From NCBI GenBank assembly GCA_017510335.1, contig JAFWNM010000029.1:1-64000 (forward strand): a DNA stretch of 64,000 nt, read 5' to 3'. Shown piece after piece: positions 16,774-25,567 of the stretch; position 1 is the stretch's first letter, and each line of letters begins with the position of its first letter. Origin of the DNA: Paracoccaceae bacterium (lineage in GTDB: Bacteria > Pseudomonadota > Alphaproteobacteria > Rhodobacterales > Rhodobacteraceae). The position numbers were made by a program, and so were the translations under genes. The notes under the pieces are model-generated. The model had not been told where the DNA came from. It searched no databases and saw only the letters and a program-made list of their open reading frames with translations.

Positions 16774-18029
16774 CCCTTGTTATGCTATGCGTCTTTTTCC
16801 TGCTGCTTGTCCTGTCCATGCCCGTGGGTTACGCCCTTATCATCAGCGCGGGCACTGCCATTCTTTGGCAGGGTAGCATTCCGGTTGTTCTGGTGGTTGT
16901 GAAACTGTTTCAGCCATCCCAAAGCTTTCCGCTTCTTGCGATCCCGTTTTTCATTCTGTCAGGCTCGTTGATGATGTCGGGCAAGCTGGGTGCGCAGTTG
17001 GTGCAATTTGCCGCGCGGCTTGTTGGGCGGTTTCACGGCGGCATGGGGCAGGTGTCTGTTGTTGGGTCAACAATCTTTGGCGGGGTGTCAGGGTCCGCCG
17101 TGGCCGAGGCTTCGGCGCTGGGATCCATGTTGATCCCGTGGCAAAAACGCGAAGGGTATCCGCCTGCATTTGCCGCGGCCGTCACCGCATCTTCGGCCGT
17201 AATCGCTGGGTTGATCCCGCCATCCATTCCGCTGATCCTGTTTTCAACTGTGTCGAACGTGTCCATCGCGGCGCTGTTCACCGCGGCAATTCTGCCGGGG
17301 TTGATGCTGGCCGCCGGCATGATGATGGTGTGCTACTTCAGCGGCAGGTTGCGCGGGTTTCCGCGCCTGACAGAACACAAGGACCCCCGCAAGATTGGCT
17401 GGATTTTGCTTCATGCCCTTCCTGCATTGCTGATGCCGGTTTTCATTATCGTATTGTTGCGCACCGGCATTGCCACCCCAACCGAAGTCAGCGTCATTGC
17501 TGTGGCCTATGCGCTGGTTGTCAGTGCTGTTGTGTACCGCGATCTTACATTCGCGTCCATTTACGCGTCCTTGCTGACCACTGTAATCACAACTGGCATT
17601 GTTATGCTGGTGATTGTCGCATCCAGTCTGGTGGGGCATGTGCTGGTGACTGAACGCATTCCCACAATGGTAGCAACCTGGGCGATGGAGTCATTGGGAA
17701 CGCCGTGGCTTATCTTGCTGATGATGACAGTCATCATGCTGACAATCGGCATGTTTCTGGACCTGCCCGCCGCCATCTTGTTGCTGGGACCAATCTTCGT
17801 TGCGATTGGCAACATGATCGGCCTTGATCTGGTGCAGCTGGGGGTCATTGTTTGCATCAACCTGTCCATCGGCCTGTTTACGCCGCCTGTCGGGACAACG
17901 CTTTTCATTGGTGCGGCCATCGCCCGCGTGCCGATCGGGGCAGTAATCAAGGAATTGTGGCCCTTCTATCTTGTGGGTCTGACTGTGCTGTTCCTGATGA
18001 TGTATGTCCCCGCACTGACACTGTATTAA
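16770..18029 (+). CDS. TRAP transporter large membrane subunit, DctM family
   Basis: A 419-residue permease with about twelve helices, the normal DctM size. Signatures are LLAIPFFILSGSLMMSGK near 50-67, VVGSTIFGGVSGSAVAEASA near 90-109, PPSIPLILFSTVSN and the second-half repeat INLSIGLFTPPVGTTLF. It translocates the substrate caught by the DctP protein two genes upstream. The start overlaps dctQ by 4 bp. The gene ends 16 bp before the beta-hydroxyacid dehydrogenase gene, which is preceded by AAGGAGGGCAC, so transport and the first oxidation step are probably cotranscribed. Confidence 0.96.
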   Translation: MTLVMLCVFFLLLVLSMPVGYALIISAGTAILWQGSIPVVLVVVKLFQPSQSFPLLAIPFFILSGSLMMSGKLGAQLVQFAARLVGRFHGGMGQVSVVGSTIFGGVSGSAVAEASALGSMLIPWQKREGYPPAFAAAVTASSAVIAGLIPPSIPLILFSTVSNVSIAALFTAAILPGLMLAAGMMMVCYFSGRLRGFPRLTEHKDPRKIGWILLHALPALLMPVFIIVLLRTGIATPTEVSVIAVAYALVVSAVVYRDLTFASIYASLLTTVITTGIVMLVIVASSLVGHVLVTERIPTMVATWAMESLGTPWLILLMMTVIMLTIGMFLDLPAAILLLGPIFVAIGNMIGLDLVQLGVIVCINLSIGLFTPPVGTTLFIGAAIARVPIGAVIKELWPFYLVGLTVLFLMMYVPALTLY

Positions 18030-18045
18030 GAAGGAGGGCACGCAG

Positions 18046-18921
18046 ATGACGCATATTGCCTTCATAGGGCTTGGGGCGATGGGCAGCGCCATGGCGCACA
18101 ACCTTGTTCAGGCTGCTTTCACCGTGACAGGGTTTGACCTGAACAAGGACGCGCTGGCGGCATTGGTGCGCAGTGGCGGGCAGGCAGCGGACAGCGCTGC
18201 AGCGGCGGCCCGGGACGCGGATGTGCTGATCCTGATGGTCGTCAACATGGATCAGGCAAAGGCAGTGCTGTTTGACCAAGGGGCCTTGGCGGCGTTGCCC
18301 GCCCATGCGTCTGTTTGTCTGATGGCGACCTGTCCGCCCGCTGCGGTGCGGGATCTGGCCAAACAGGTTTGCGCCACAGGGCGCGGGTTTGTTGATTGCC
18401 CGGTGTCGGGCGGGGTGGCGGGCGCGCGCGATGCCAGCCTGACCATTATGGTGGGTGCGCCCGCGCCGGATCTTGACGCAGTGCGCCCTGTGCTGGCAGC
18501 GCTTGGCGCGCGTATCTTCCATGTCGGACCGAATGCAGGTCAGGGGGCCAGCGTGAAGGCCATAAACCAGCTTCTATGCGGGGTTCAGCTTGTGGCCGCC
18601 GCCGAAGCGCTGGCCCTTGGCGAACGCGAGGGCGTCGACACGAACGTGTTGCTGGATATCTTGCAAGGATCATCCGCAAGCAGCTGGATGCTGTCGGACC
18701 GTGGCCCGCGCATGCTGCAGGATGCCCCCGAAGTGACATCCGCAGTGGATATTTTTGTCAAGGATATGACTATCGCGCTGGACGCGGGGCGCGCGGCAAA
18801 AATGGGTCTGCCGCTGGCATCTGTGGCGATGCAGCTTTTCGCAGCTGAAAGCGGGGCTGGCGGTGGCCGGAATGATGACAGTCAGGTGATCCGCGCCTAC
18901 CGGCGCATGAACGGGTTTTGA
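18046..18921 (+). CDS. NAD-binding beta-hydroxyacid dehydrogenase (3-HIBDH/LtnD family)
   Basis: A 291-residue enzyme of the 3-hydroxyisobutyrate/tartronate-semialdehyde/L-threonate dehydrogenase family. The Rossmann motif is GLGAMGSAMA (8-17), the substrate motif DCPVSGGVAGA (about 117-127) and the catalytic Lys lies in ASVKAINQLL (about 171). The C-terminal helix SASSWMLSDRGPRML resembles LtnD and GarR relatives. It oxidises a 2- or 3-hydroxy acid and directly follows the TRAP operon, so its substrate is probably the imported compound. No DUF1537 kinase, the usual LtnD partner, is in the window, so a four-carbon threonate pathway is not established. Confidence 0.93.
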   Translation: MTHIAFIGLGAMGSAMAHNLVQAAFTVTGFDLNKDALAALVRSGGQAADSAAAAARDADVLILMVVNMDQAKAVLFDQGALAALPAHASVCLMATCPPAAVRDLAKQVCATGRGFVDCPVSGGVAGARDASLTIMVGAPAPDLDAVRPVLAALGARIFHVGPNAGQGASVKAINQLLCGVQLVAAAEALALGEREGVDTNVLLDILQGSSASSWMLSDRGPRMLQDAPEVTSAVDIFVKDMTIALDAGRAAKMGLPLASVAMQLFAAESGAGGGRNDDSQVIRAYRRMNGF

Positions 18922-18938
18922 ATTTTTAATGTCCAGGA

Positions 18939-18960
18939 TGGTATACCAGATGGCATATCA
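18939..18960. promoter_or_regulatory. Candidate GntR operator, copy 2 (before its own regulator gene)
   Basis: TGGTATACCA (18939-18948) is a perfect 10-bp palindrome, followed by a second half-copy TGGCATATCA with the same phasing as at 15149-15170. It ends 9 bp before the ATG of the GntR gene, so the site would autoregulate the gene by blocking transcription. Confidence 0.7.
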
Positions 18961-18969
18961 CGTCAGATC

Positions 18970-19647
18970 ATGACAACGCAGGCAGAAAAGCTATATGCCG
19001 AACTTCGATCAGATATTCTGAATCTGGTGCTTGGTCCGGGCATGCGCCTGTCCGAGCGCGATATTGAAGCCCGTTATGGCGGCCCCTCGCGCACGCCCAT
19101 TCGCGGCGCGCTTTTGCGGCTGGAAGCGGACAGGCTGGTGCAGAAGGTAGACAGGGTGTGGTCGGTCACGCCCCTGTCCATCACCCATATTCTGCAAGCC
19201 TGCGAATTCAGGATCGGCATTGAACGCGAAGGTGTGACACTGGCCTGCGAACGTGCCACCCCCGCACAGCTTGACGCCCTGGAGGAAGCGCATATCCCTG
19301 TGCATACCGATGCCAGCCGCAACGACTGGCTGCGCAGCGGGCAGGAATTTCATGTCGAACTGATGCGCCTTTCGGGCAATGATCTGTATGTCGAGGCAAT
19401 GCAGGACGTGATGCAGCGGCTGGCGCGTATCCGCTGGCTTGAAGTGATGGACGAAGCCGGACGCGCGCGCACCATCATCGAACATCGTGAAATCCTGCGG
19501 CATCTGCGCGCGGGCAACACCCAGGCCGCGCGTGACACAGTGACCCGCCACGCGCTGGAAACCCAAAAACGCCATCAGGACACGCTGTCAACATCGGTCA
19601 TGCGGGCAGGCAGCCTGGTCGTCAGAGGAAGCAGTTATGTCAAGTGA
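18970..19647 (+). CDS. GntR-family regulator, FadR/FCD subfamily
   Basis: A 225-residue regulator. The winged helix (about 5-70) contains LVLGPGMRLSERDIEARY and the slightly odd recognition helix GPSRTPIRGALLRLEADRL, where the common RExL is RGAL. The FCD domain carries the metal-site pattern FHVELMRLSGN and EHREILRHLRAG. It lies inside the region-3 gene row, directly between the hydroxyacid dehydrogenase and the CoA-transferase, and overlaps the latter by 11 bp. Two near-identical operators, before its own gene and before dctP, identify its likely targets. Confidence 0.95.
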   Translation: MTTQAEKLYAELRSDILNLVLGPGMRLSERDIEARYGGPSRTPIRGALLRLEADRLVQKVDRVWSVTPLSITHILQACEFRIGIEREGVTLACERATPAQLDALEEAHIPVHTDASRNDWLRSGQEFHVELMRLSGNDLYVEAMQDVMQRLARIRWLEVMDEAGRARTIIEHREILRHLRAGNTQAARDTVTRHALETQKRHQDTLSTSVMRAGSLVVRGSSYVK

Positions 19648-20851
19648 TCACCCCATACCCGCCAGCGGCCCATTGTCCGGCCTGCGCGTCATCGAAATGG
19701 GAAGCTTCATCGCGGGGCCGTTCTGCGGGCAGCTTTTGGCCGATCTGGGCGCCGATGTTATCAAGATAGAACCCCCGCGCAAGGGCGATGCGATGCGCGA
19801 ATGGGGCGCTGCACGCAAGAACGGTGAAACCCTGTGGTGGTCGGTGATTGCGCGCAACAAGCGTTCCCTGGCGCTGGACCTGCGCGGGGCCGAGGGGCAG
19901 AAGGTTGTCAGCGCCCTGCTTGGCCACGCCGACATTCTGGTTGAGAATTTTCGTCCCGGCACGTTGGAAAAATGGGGCCTTGCGCCCGACAGCTTGATGG
20001 CGCGCAACCCGCGCCTGATTGTCGCGCGGGTTTCGGGGTTTGGTCAGACCGGCCCATGGGCAGGGCGCACAGGCTTTGGCGCAATTGCCGAAGCGATGGC
20101 CGGTCTGCGCCATCTTGGCGGGTTTGCGGACCGCCCGCCCGTGCGAACGGGATTGTCGGTCGGGGACAGTCTGGCGGGCATGTTCACCTGTATCGGGGTT
20201 CTGGCCGCGCTGCATGAACGCGACAAATCCGGCCAGGGGCAGGTGGTGGATGTGGGCATTACCGATGCCGTTCTGGCCATCAGCGAAAGCATCCTGGCCG
20301 AATTCAGCGCAACCGGGGCCGTGCGCGGGCGCACCGGAACCAGCCTGCCGCGCATTGCGCCGTCCAATATCTATCCTGTAGCGGGGGATGGCTGGGTGCT
20401 GATTGCCGCAAACGGGGACGCGATTTTCCGGCGTCTGGCCAGGGCAATGGGCCAGCCTGCCTTATGCGATGACCCGCGATTTGCCACGCATATGGCACGC
20501 GGCGACAACCAGCAGGTTCTGGACCAGATCATCGCGGACTGGACTGCGCGACACACCGAAAGCGCGTTGCTGGCCCTTATGGAAGATCACGCCATCCCCG
20601 CCGGGCCCATCTGCACCGCCGCCGATGTTCACGCAAACCCCCATTTTCGCGCACGCGGCGCAGTGGTGGATATTCCCACACAGCGTTTCGGTTCGCTGAC
20701 CATGCAAGGGGTTGTGCCGCGCTTGTCGCGCACACCCGGTGCAATCCGGTGGGACGGCCCGCAACTTGGGGAACATACCGACCAGATACTGGGCAGCCTG
20801 GGCTATGGGGGGCACGATATTGAAGCACTGCGCGCCAAAGGGACTATCTGA
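19637..20851 (+). CDS. Class III CoA-transferase (CaiB/BaiF family)
   Basis: A 404-residue formyl-CoA-transferase-like enzyme. Recognised are GLRVIEMGSFIAGPFCGQLL at the start, LGADVIKIEPP, NKRSLALDLRG, ENFRPG and VDVGITDAVLAI with the catalytic Asp (about 216) that carries the CoA anhydride. The start has AGAGGAAGC upstream. It should charge an organic acid with CoA from succinyl-CoA or acetyl-CoA. The third gene after it encodes an HMG-CoA-lyase family enzyme. This pairing occurs in hydroxymethylglutarate, citramalate and itaconate degradation, so the acid is probably a 3-hydroxy or 3-hydroxy-3-methyl dicarboxylate. Confidence 0.93.
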   Translation: MSSDHPIPASGPLSGLRVIEMGSFIAGPFCGQLLADLGADVIKIEPPRKGDAMREWGAARKNGETLWWSVIARNKRSLALDLRGAEGQKVVSALLGHADILVENFRPGTLEKWGLAPDSLMARNPRLIVARVSGFGQTGPWAGRTGFGAIAEAMAGLRHLGGFADRPPVRTGLSVGDSLAGMFTCIGVLAALHERDKSGQGQVVDVGITDAVLAISESILAEFSATGAVRGRTGTSLPRIAPSNIYPVAGDGWVLIAANGDAIFRRLARAMGQPALCDDPRFATHMARGDNQQVLDQIIADWTARHTESALLALMEDHAIPAGPICTAADVHANPHFRARGAVVDIPTQRFGSLTMQGVVPRLSRTPGAIRWDGPQLGEHTDQILGSLGYGGHDIEALRAKGTI

Positions 20852-20936
20852 AACCGGCCGCCCGTTGCCGCACCTGCAGGCCCCACATTCATGAAAACAT
20901 GACCGCACAAGAGGGCCGTCATCTAGGGAGAGAGAA

Positions 20937-22100
20937 GTGAGTTTTGCGTCACCACAGGTTTTCGGGGCGATTGCCCGCATCGTGCATGGTGCAGGCGTCA
21001 TTGCCAGCGTGCCGCAGGAAGTGCAGCGCCTGAATGGCGCGCGCGTTCTGCTGGTCAGTGACATGGGATTGCAGCGTGCCGGTCTGGTCGCGCAGGTCAC
21101 AGACCTGTTGCAGGGGCTGGATGTCGCGCAGTTTCTGGATGTGGAACCCGATCCCAGTCTGGAAACAGTCCGGTCCTGCGCGCAGGCCGCGCGCGCGCAT
21201 CGCGCCGATCTGGTGATTGGCCTTGGCGGGGGCAGCGTGCTGGATGTCGCCAAATGCGCAGCCGCGCTGGTGCACAATCAGGGCGATGTGCACGAATACC
21301 TTGGCATAGACAAAATTCCCGTCGCTGCGGTCCCCAAGATCATGATCCCGACGACAGCCGGCACCGGCAGCGAGGTGACGAATGTTGCCGTGCTAAGCCT
21401 GAAGGCGGAACGCACCAAGAAAGGCATTGTTTCGCGCCATTTGCTGGCGGATTGCGCGCTGCTTGACCCTGAACTGACGCTTGGATTGCCCCCCGCCATG
21501 ACCGCTGCCACTGGCATGGACGCCCTGACCCACGCGATAGAAGCGTATGTATCGCGCTTTGCCCAGCCCTTGACGGATTATTTCGCGCTGCAGGCCATTG
21601 GCAAGCTGTCGGCGCATCTGCGCATAGCGGTGCATCATGGAACCAATCTGCCCGCGCGTCAGGAAACGATGATGGCCAGCCTGTTCGGCGGGCTTGCCTT
21701 TGGCAGTGCGGCAACTGGCATGGTGCACGGGTTGGCCATGCCACTGGGGGGGCAGTTCAACATCGCACATGGAATTGCCAATGCTGTGTTGTTGCCCCAT
21801 GTGATGCGCTGGAACATGGTGGCCGCGATGCCCCGGTTCGCCCAAATCGCGCAGGCTATGGGCCAGCCTGTTGCGGGCCTGTCACCGCAGGATGCCGCCT
21901 TGCAGGCCATTGTCGCGGTTGAACACCTGTCTGCAGATATCGGCATTCCGCGCTGGCTGGATGATCTGGGCATTCCACGATCCGCAATTGACGCGCTGGT
22001 TGATGACGCCATGACCAATATGCGGCAAGTCCTGCCAAACCCCCGCGATGTGACGCGCGACGGGTTGGTGCATATTCTGAACGGGGCGTTCCGGCCATGA
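20937..22100 (+). CDS. Iron-containing alcohol dehydrogenase (group III)
   Basis: A 387-residue member with a GTG start after AGGGAGAGAGAA. The NAD loop GLGGGSVLDVAK lies near residue 98, PTTAGTGSEVTNVA near 140. The metal ligands are in LPPAMTAATGMDALTHAIEAY (Asp and first His) and GMVHGLAMPLGG with NIAHGIAN (remaining His). It oxidises an alcohol to an aldehyde or the reverse. In this gene order (CoA-transferase, ADH, HMG-CoA-lyase family, aldehyde dehydrogenase) it would begin an alcohol-aldehyde-acid series that feeds the CoA-transferase. It overlaps the next gene by 4 bp. Confidence 0.94.
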   Translation: MSFASPQVFGAIARIVHGAGVIASVPQEVQRLNGARVLLVSDMGLQRAGLVAQVTDLLQGLDVAQFLDVEPDPSLETVRSCAQAARAHRADLVIGLGGGSVLDVAKCAAALVHNQGDVHEYLGIDKIPVAAVPKIMIPTTAGTGSEVTNVAVLSLKAERTKKGIVSRHLLADCALLDPELTLGLPPAMTAATGMDALTHAIEAYVSRFAQPLTDYFALQAIGKLSAHLRIAVHHGTNLPARQETMMASLFGGLAFGSAATGMVHGLAMPLGGQFNIAHGIANAVLLPHVMRWNMVAAMPRFAQIAQAMGQPVAGLSPQDAALQAIVAVEHLSADIGIPRWLDDLGIPRSAIDALVDDAMTNMRQVLPNPRDVTRDGLVHILNGAFRP

Positions 22101-23038
22101 CACATATTGCCCTGCCAGACACTGTGCGCATCGTGGATGTAGGCCCCCGTGACGGATTGCAAAATGAACCGAAAATGCTGCCCACCGCGCAGAAAATCCA
22201 GCTGGTGCAGGCCCTGTGCGCCGCTGGCGTGCACGAGATCGAGGTAACATCATTCACGCACCCGCGCTGGATACCGAACCTTGCAGATGCCGAGGATGTT
22301 GTCCGCGCCACCCGCGACATGGGTTTCACGTCCTTTGCGCTGGTGCCCAACAGGCGCGGGCTGGACCGCGCCCTGGCTGCCGGGGTGGATGGGGTAACCT
22401 TGGTAATGTCCGTAACCGATGGGCATAATCAGGCCAATCTGAACCGCAGCGCCGCAGACAGCCTTGAGGAATTGCTGACCCTTCACGCATTGGCCGCGCA
22501 GGCGGGGCTGAAGGTGCGTGTTTCGCTGTCGGTTGTGTTTGGATGTCCTTTTGCAGGGGCGGTGTCACCCGACGCGGTGGTGCAGGTCATTGACAGGTTT
22601 GTGGCCGCCGGCGCGCGCAGAATAGGGCTGTGCGACACAATCGGGGTTGCCTTGCCCCATCAGGTGCATGCCCTGTCGGCACAACTGATGGCGCGCCACA
22701 GGGACGTGGAATTTGAACTGCACCTGCATGACACGCGCGGCATGGCACTGGCCAATGCATTCGCGGGCCTTCTGGCTGGCATAAAAAGTTTTGATGCGGC
22801 CATCGGGGGGTTGGGCGGGTGCCCCTATGCCCCCGGCGCCACTGGCAACAGCGCCAGCGAAGACCTGAACGCCATGCTGACAGGAATGGGCATTGCAACC
22901 GGGATCAATCAGGAAAACCTGCTGCAGGGCGCGGCGCTTCTGGCTGACTGGCGCGGCCGCCCGCTTGAAAGTGCTGCATGGCGGCTGGCGACCGCCCACA
23001 AAACCCTATGCCCAAAACCGAAGGGAAACCCCGCATGA
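22097..23038 (+). CDS. Hydroxymethylglutaryl-CoA lyase family enzyme
   Basis: A 313-residue TIM-barrel lyase. VGPRDGLQNE (15-24) gives the catalytic Arg18 and metal Asp19. ELHLHDTRG supplies the metal histidines 209 and 211, and the signature GGLGGCPYAPGATGN (237-251) holds the catalytic Cys242. Length and motifs match bacterial HMG-CoA lyase, which splits HMG-CoA to acetyl-CoA and acetoacetate; relatives split citramalyl-CoA-like or other 3-hydroxyacyl-CoA esters. With the CoA-transferase two genes upstream it forms an activation-cleavage pair. The start overlaps the ADH stop (ATGA) and the end overlaps the aldehyde dehydrogenase start in the same way. Confidence 0.94.
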   Translation: MTHIALPDTVRIVDVGPRDGLQNEPKMLPTAQKIQLVQALCAAGVHEIEVTSFTHPRWIPNLADAEDVVRATRDMGFTSFALVPNRRGLDRALAAGVDGVTLVMSVTDGHNQANLNRSAADSLEELLTLHALAAQAGLKVRVSLSVVFGCPFAGAVSPDAVVQVIDRFVAAGARRIGLCDTIGVALPHQVHALSAQLMARHRDVEFELHLHDTRGMALANAFAGLLAGIKSFDAAIGGLGGCPYAPGATGNSASEDLNAMLTGMGIATGINQENLLQGAALLADWRGRPLESAAWRLATAHKTLCPKPKGNPA

Positions 23039-24519
23039 CCCAGACCTTCCAGATATTCATTGACGGTGCATATTGCGACGCGGCGACCGGCCAATGGTTT
23101 GATACGCTGGACCCGTATACTGGCGAAACCTGGGCGCAAATTCCGCGCTGCGGGGCGGAAGACGTGGATCGCGCGGTCGCGGCTGCGCGCCGCGCCATGA
23201 CAACCGGGCCGTGGGCCACCATGACCGCCACGCAGCGCGGCAAGATCATGCACCGGCTGGGGGACCTGGTGGCGGAACATGCCGACAGGCTGGCCGCGCT
23301 GGAAGTGCGCGACAACGGCAAATTGCTGGCAGAAATGGCAGGGCAACTGAAATATCATCCGGAATGGTGGTATTATTACGGCGGGCTGGCGGACAAGATT
23401 GAAGGGTCTGTCGTGCCCATCGACAAGCCCGATCTGTTTACCTACACCACACATGAACCAGTGGGCGTTGTGGCCGCGATAACGGCGTGGAATTCGCCTT
23501 TGTTGTTCATTGCGTGGAAATGCGCACCTGCGCTTGCTGCGGGGTGTTCGGTTGTCATCAAACCTTCGGAATTCACGTCTGCGTCGACCCTGGCATTCAT
23601 GGAACTGACCAAACAGGCCGGTTTTCCGGACGGGGTGTGGAATGTTGTTACCGGATTTGGCCCCGAAGTTGGCGCCGAACTGGTTGCACACAAGGATGTG
23701 GCCAAGATAACCTTCACCGGGTCCGACACCACGGGGCGAAAAATCTATGAAGCGGCGGCGCGGGGGCTGAAGCGGGTGTCGCTGGAACTGGGCGGCAAAT
23801 CCCCAAACATCGTTTTTGCCGATGCCGATCTGGATGCCGCGGTGGCCGGGGCCGTGTCCGGCATTTTTGCCGCGACCGGCCAGACCTGCATCGCCGGATC
23901 GCGCTTGCTGGTGCAGAATTCCATAAAGGACGCGTTCACCGAAAAAATGCTGGCCGTGGCCCGCGACGCACGCATGGGCGACCCCATGCAACCAGACACC
24001 CATATTGGCCCTGTGACAACCCAGCCGCAGTTTCAGAAAATCCTGTCCTATATCGACATTGCGAAATCAGAAGGGGCGCGGTGTATCTTCGGCGGGAACC
24101 GTGCACAGGGACCGGGGCTGGAAAACGGGTTGTTTGTCGAACCCACCATTTTTACGGATGTGTCAAATTCCATGCGCATCGCCCAGGAAGAAGTGTTCGG
24201 CCCGGTCCTGTCGATCATCGGTTTCGACGAGGAGGAAGACGCGGTGCAGCTTGGAAATGACGTTATCTATGGCCTTGCTGCAGGGGTCTGGACAAAGGAC
24301 ATTGCCCGCGCCATGCGCATGAGCAAGGCGCTGAAAGCGGGTATTGTGTGGGTCAACACCTACCGGGTAATCAGCTATATGATGCCCTTTGGGGGGGTCA
24401 AACAATCCGGGATCGGACGGGAAAGCGGCATTCGCGCCATAGAGGAGTTTCTGGAAACGAAAGCCGTGTGGATATCCACATCTGACGCGCCCCCTGCAAA
24501 CCCGTTTATCCAGCGCTGA
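23035..24519 (+). CDS. NAD(P)-dependent aldehyde dehydrogenase
   Basis: A 494-residue classical ALDH. ITAWNSPLLFIAWK is the cofactor and oxyanion Asn region, KPSEFTSAST follows, FTGSDTTGRKI is the Rossmann turn, LELGGKSP holds the general base Glu251 and GQTCIAGSR the nucleophile Cys285. PFGGVKQSGIGRESG lies near the end. The ATG at 23035 overlaps the lyase stop. It should oxidise the aldehyde produced by the neighbouring iron ADH to an acid for the CoA-transferase. The sequence is closest in style to broad-range betaine/2-hydroxymuconic semialdehyde-type ALDHs; specificity cannot be read. Confidence 0.95.
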   Translation: MTQTFQIFIDGAYCDAATGQWFDTLDPYTGETWAQIPRCGAEDVDRAVAAARRAMTTGPWATMTATQRGKIMHRLGDLVAEHADRLAALEVRDNGKLLAEMAGQLKYHPEWWYYYGGLADKIEGSVVPIDKPDLFTYTTHEPVGVVAAITAWNSPLLFIAWKCAPALAAGCSVVIKPSEFTSASTLAFMELTKQAGFPDGVWNVVTGFGPEVGAELVAHKDVAKITFTGSDTTGRKIYEAAARGLKRVSLELGGKSPNIVFADADLDAAVAGAVSGIFAATGQTCIAGSRLLVQNSIKDAFTEKMLAVARDARMGDPMQPDTHIGPVTTQPQFQKILSYIDIAKSEGARCIFGGNRAQGPGLENGLFVEPTIFTDVSNSMRIAQEEVFGPVLSIIGFDEEEDAVQLGNDVIYGLAAGVWTKDIARAMRMSKALKAGIVWVNTYRVISYMMPFGGVKQSGIGRESGIRAIEEFLETKAVWISTSDAPPANPFIQR

Positions 24520-24592
24520 TGCAGGGTGCCTGCGCGGGTCATGGTGCCAAAACCCTCTCAACATTTTGCCGAAGTTCCGCTAGCGTGACCAT

Positions 24593-25567
24593 ATGGCCTT
24601 GCACCCGAACCTGAATTCCCTTGCGTATTTCGAAGCCGTTGCCCGTTTGGGCAGGGTCACGCTGGCGGCGACCGAACTTGGTGTGTCCTCTGCAGCCATA
24701 AGCCAGCAACTGAAGGCGCTGGAAGAACAATATGGCGTGTTGCTGTTTCGCCGCGAAAACCGGCGCCTGACATTGACCCTTGATGGCGAAATGCTGTTTC
24801 AGGCCACAACCAGCGCGTTGCAAATGATCCGCGGCGCGCAGGCGACCATCCGGCGCCAGCACAATAGCCATAACCTGACTTTGCGCGTCAGCCCCACATT
24901 CGGGGTGCGCTGGCTGTCGATGCGCCTGAAACGGTTTATTGATGCAAACCCCGACTGGGGCCTGCATGTTGATGCCGCGCCTGATTTCACCAATTTCGAA
25001 ACTGAAGTGGTGGATCTTGACCTGCGCTATGGAACGGGGGCCTGGGATGGGTTGTATTCAGAATGCATTATTCGGGATCTTGTGCTGCCAATGTGTTCAC
25101 CGGACTATCTGGCAGAACTGCAGGCCACAGGCGGCACGCCGGCCGAACAACTGGCGCGCGCACGGATTATTCGCTGTGTGAAATCGTTGTATCAATGGGA
25201 CATCTGGCTTGCCCGTCACGGCATTGACCGGCCCGAGGAGAAGCGCCAGTTGCGGTTTGACCGTTCCTCAATGGTCATTGATCTGGCGCGACAGGGCGGG
25301 GGTGTCATACTTGAAAGCATGACACTGGCCTTTGAAGACCTGAAACGAGGAACGCTTGTGCCGTTTTCCCCGGTGTTTCAGGCTGTGGAATTCCCGGCTT
25401 ACTGGATTGTCTGCCCGTTGCGGCACACCAACCGCCGTATTGTCCGGCTGTTTTCCGACTGGGTGCGCGAAGAAGGGCGCGCGCATGACACGCAGGCGCA
25501 AGCGATCCTTGCAGCCTATGGCTGCACGCACCGCCCGGTTGAGGAGATGGAACTTATTCTGGGTTGA
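24593..25567 (+). CDS. LysR-family regulator (GcvA-like)
   Basis: A 324-residue LTTR. The N-terminal HTH (about 5-64) reads LNSLAYFEAVARLG followed by ELGVSSAAISQQLKALEEQ, the pattern of the GcvA/AmpR branch. The effector domain has LTLRVSPTFGVRWLSMRL (about 95-112) and DLDLRYGTGAWDG. It lies 73 bp after the aldehyde dehydrogenase on the same strand and is convergent with the ABC receptor gene. Unusually for a LysR protein it is not divergent from a target, so it probably regulates the region-3 genes or acts elsewhere. Confidence 0.93.
   Translation: MALHPNLNSLAYFEAVARLGRVTLAATELGVSSAAISQQLKALEEQYGVLLFRRENRRLTLTLDGEMLFQATTSALQMIRGAQATIRRQHNSHNLTLRVSPTFGVRWLSMRLKRFIDANPDWGLHVDAAPDFTNFETEVVDLDLRYGTGAWDGLYSECIIRDLVLPMCSPDYLAELQATGGTPAEQLARARIIRCVKSLYQWDIWLARHGIDRPEEKRQLRFDRSSMVIDLARQGGGVILESMTLAFEDLKRGTLVPFSPVFQAVEFPAYWIVCPLRHTNRRIVRLFSDWVREEGRAHDTQAQAILAAYGCTHRPVEEMELILG

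Noticed and set aside
18046-18921. Firm assignment as L-threonate dehydrogenase LtnD
   Set aside because: The family fits, but LtnD, GarR and 3-hydroxyisobutyrate dehydrogenase cannot be separated by eye, and the LtnK/OtnC/OtnI partners are missing.
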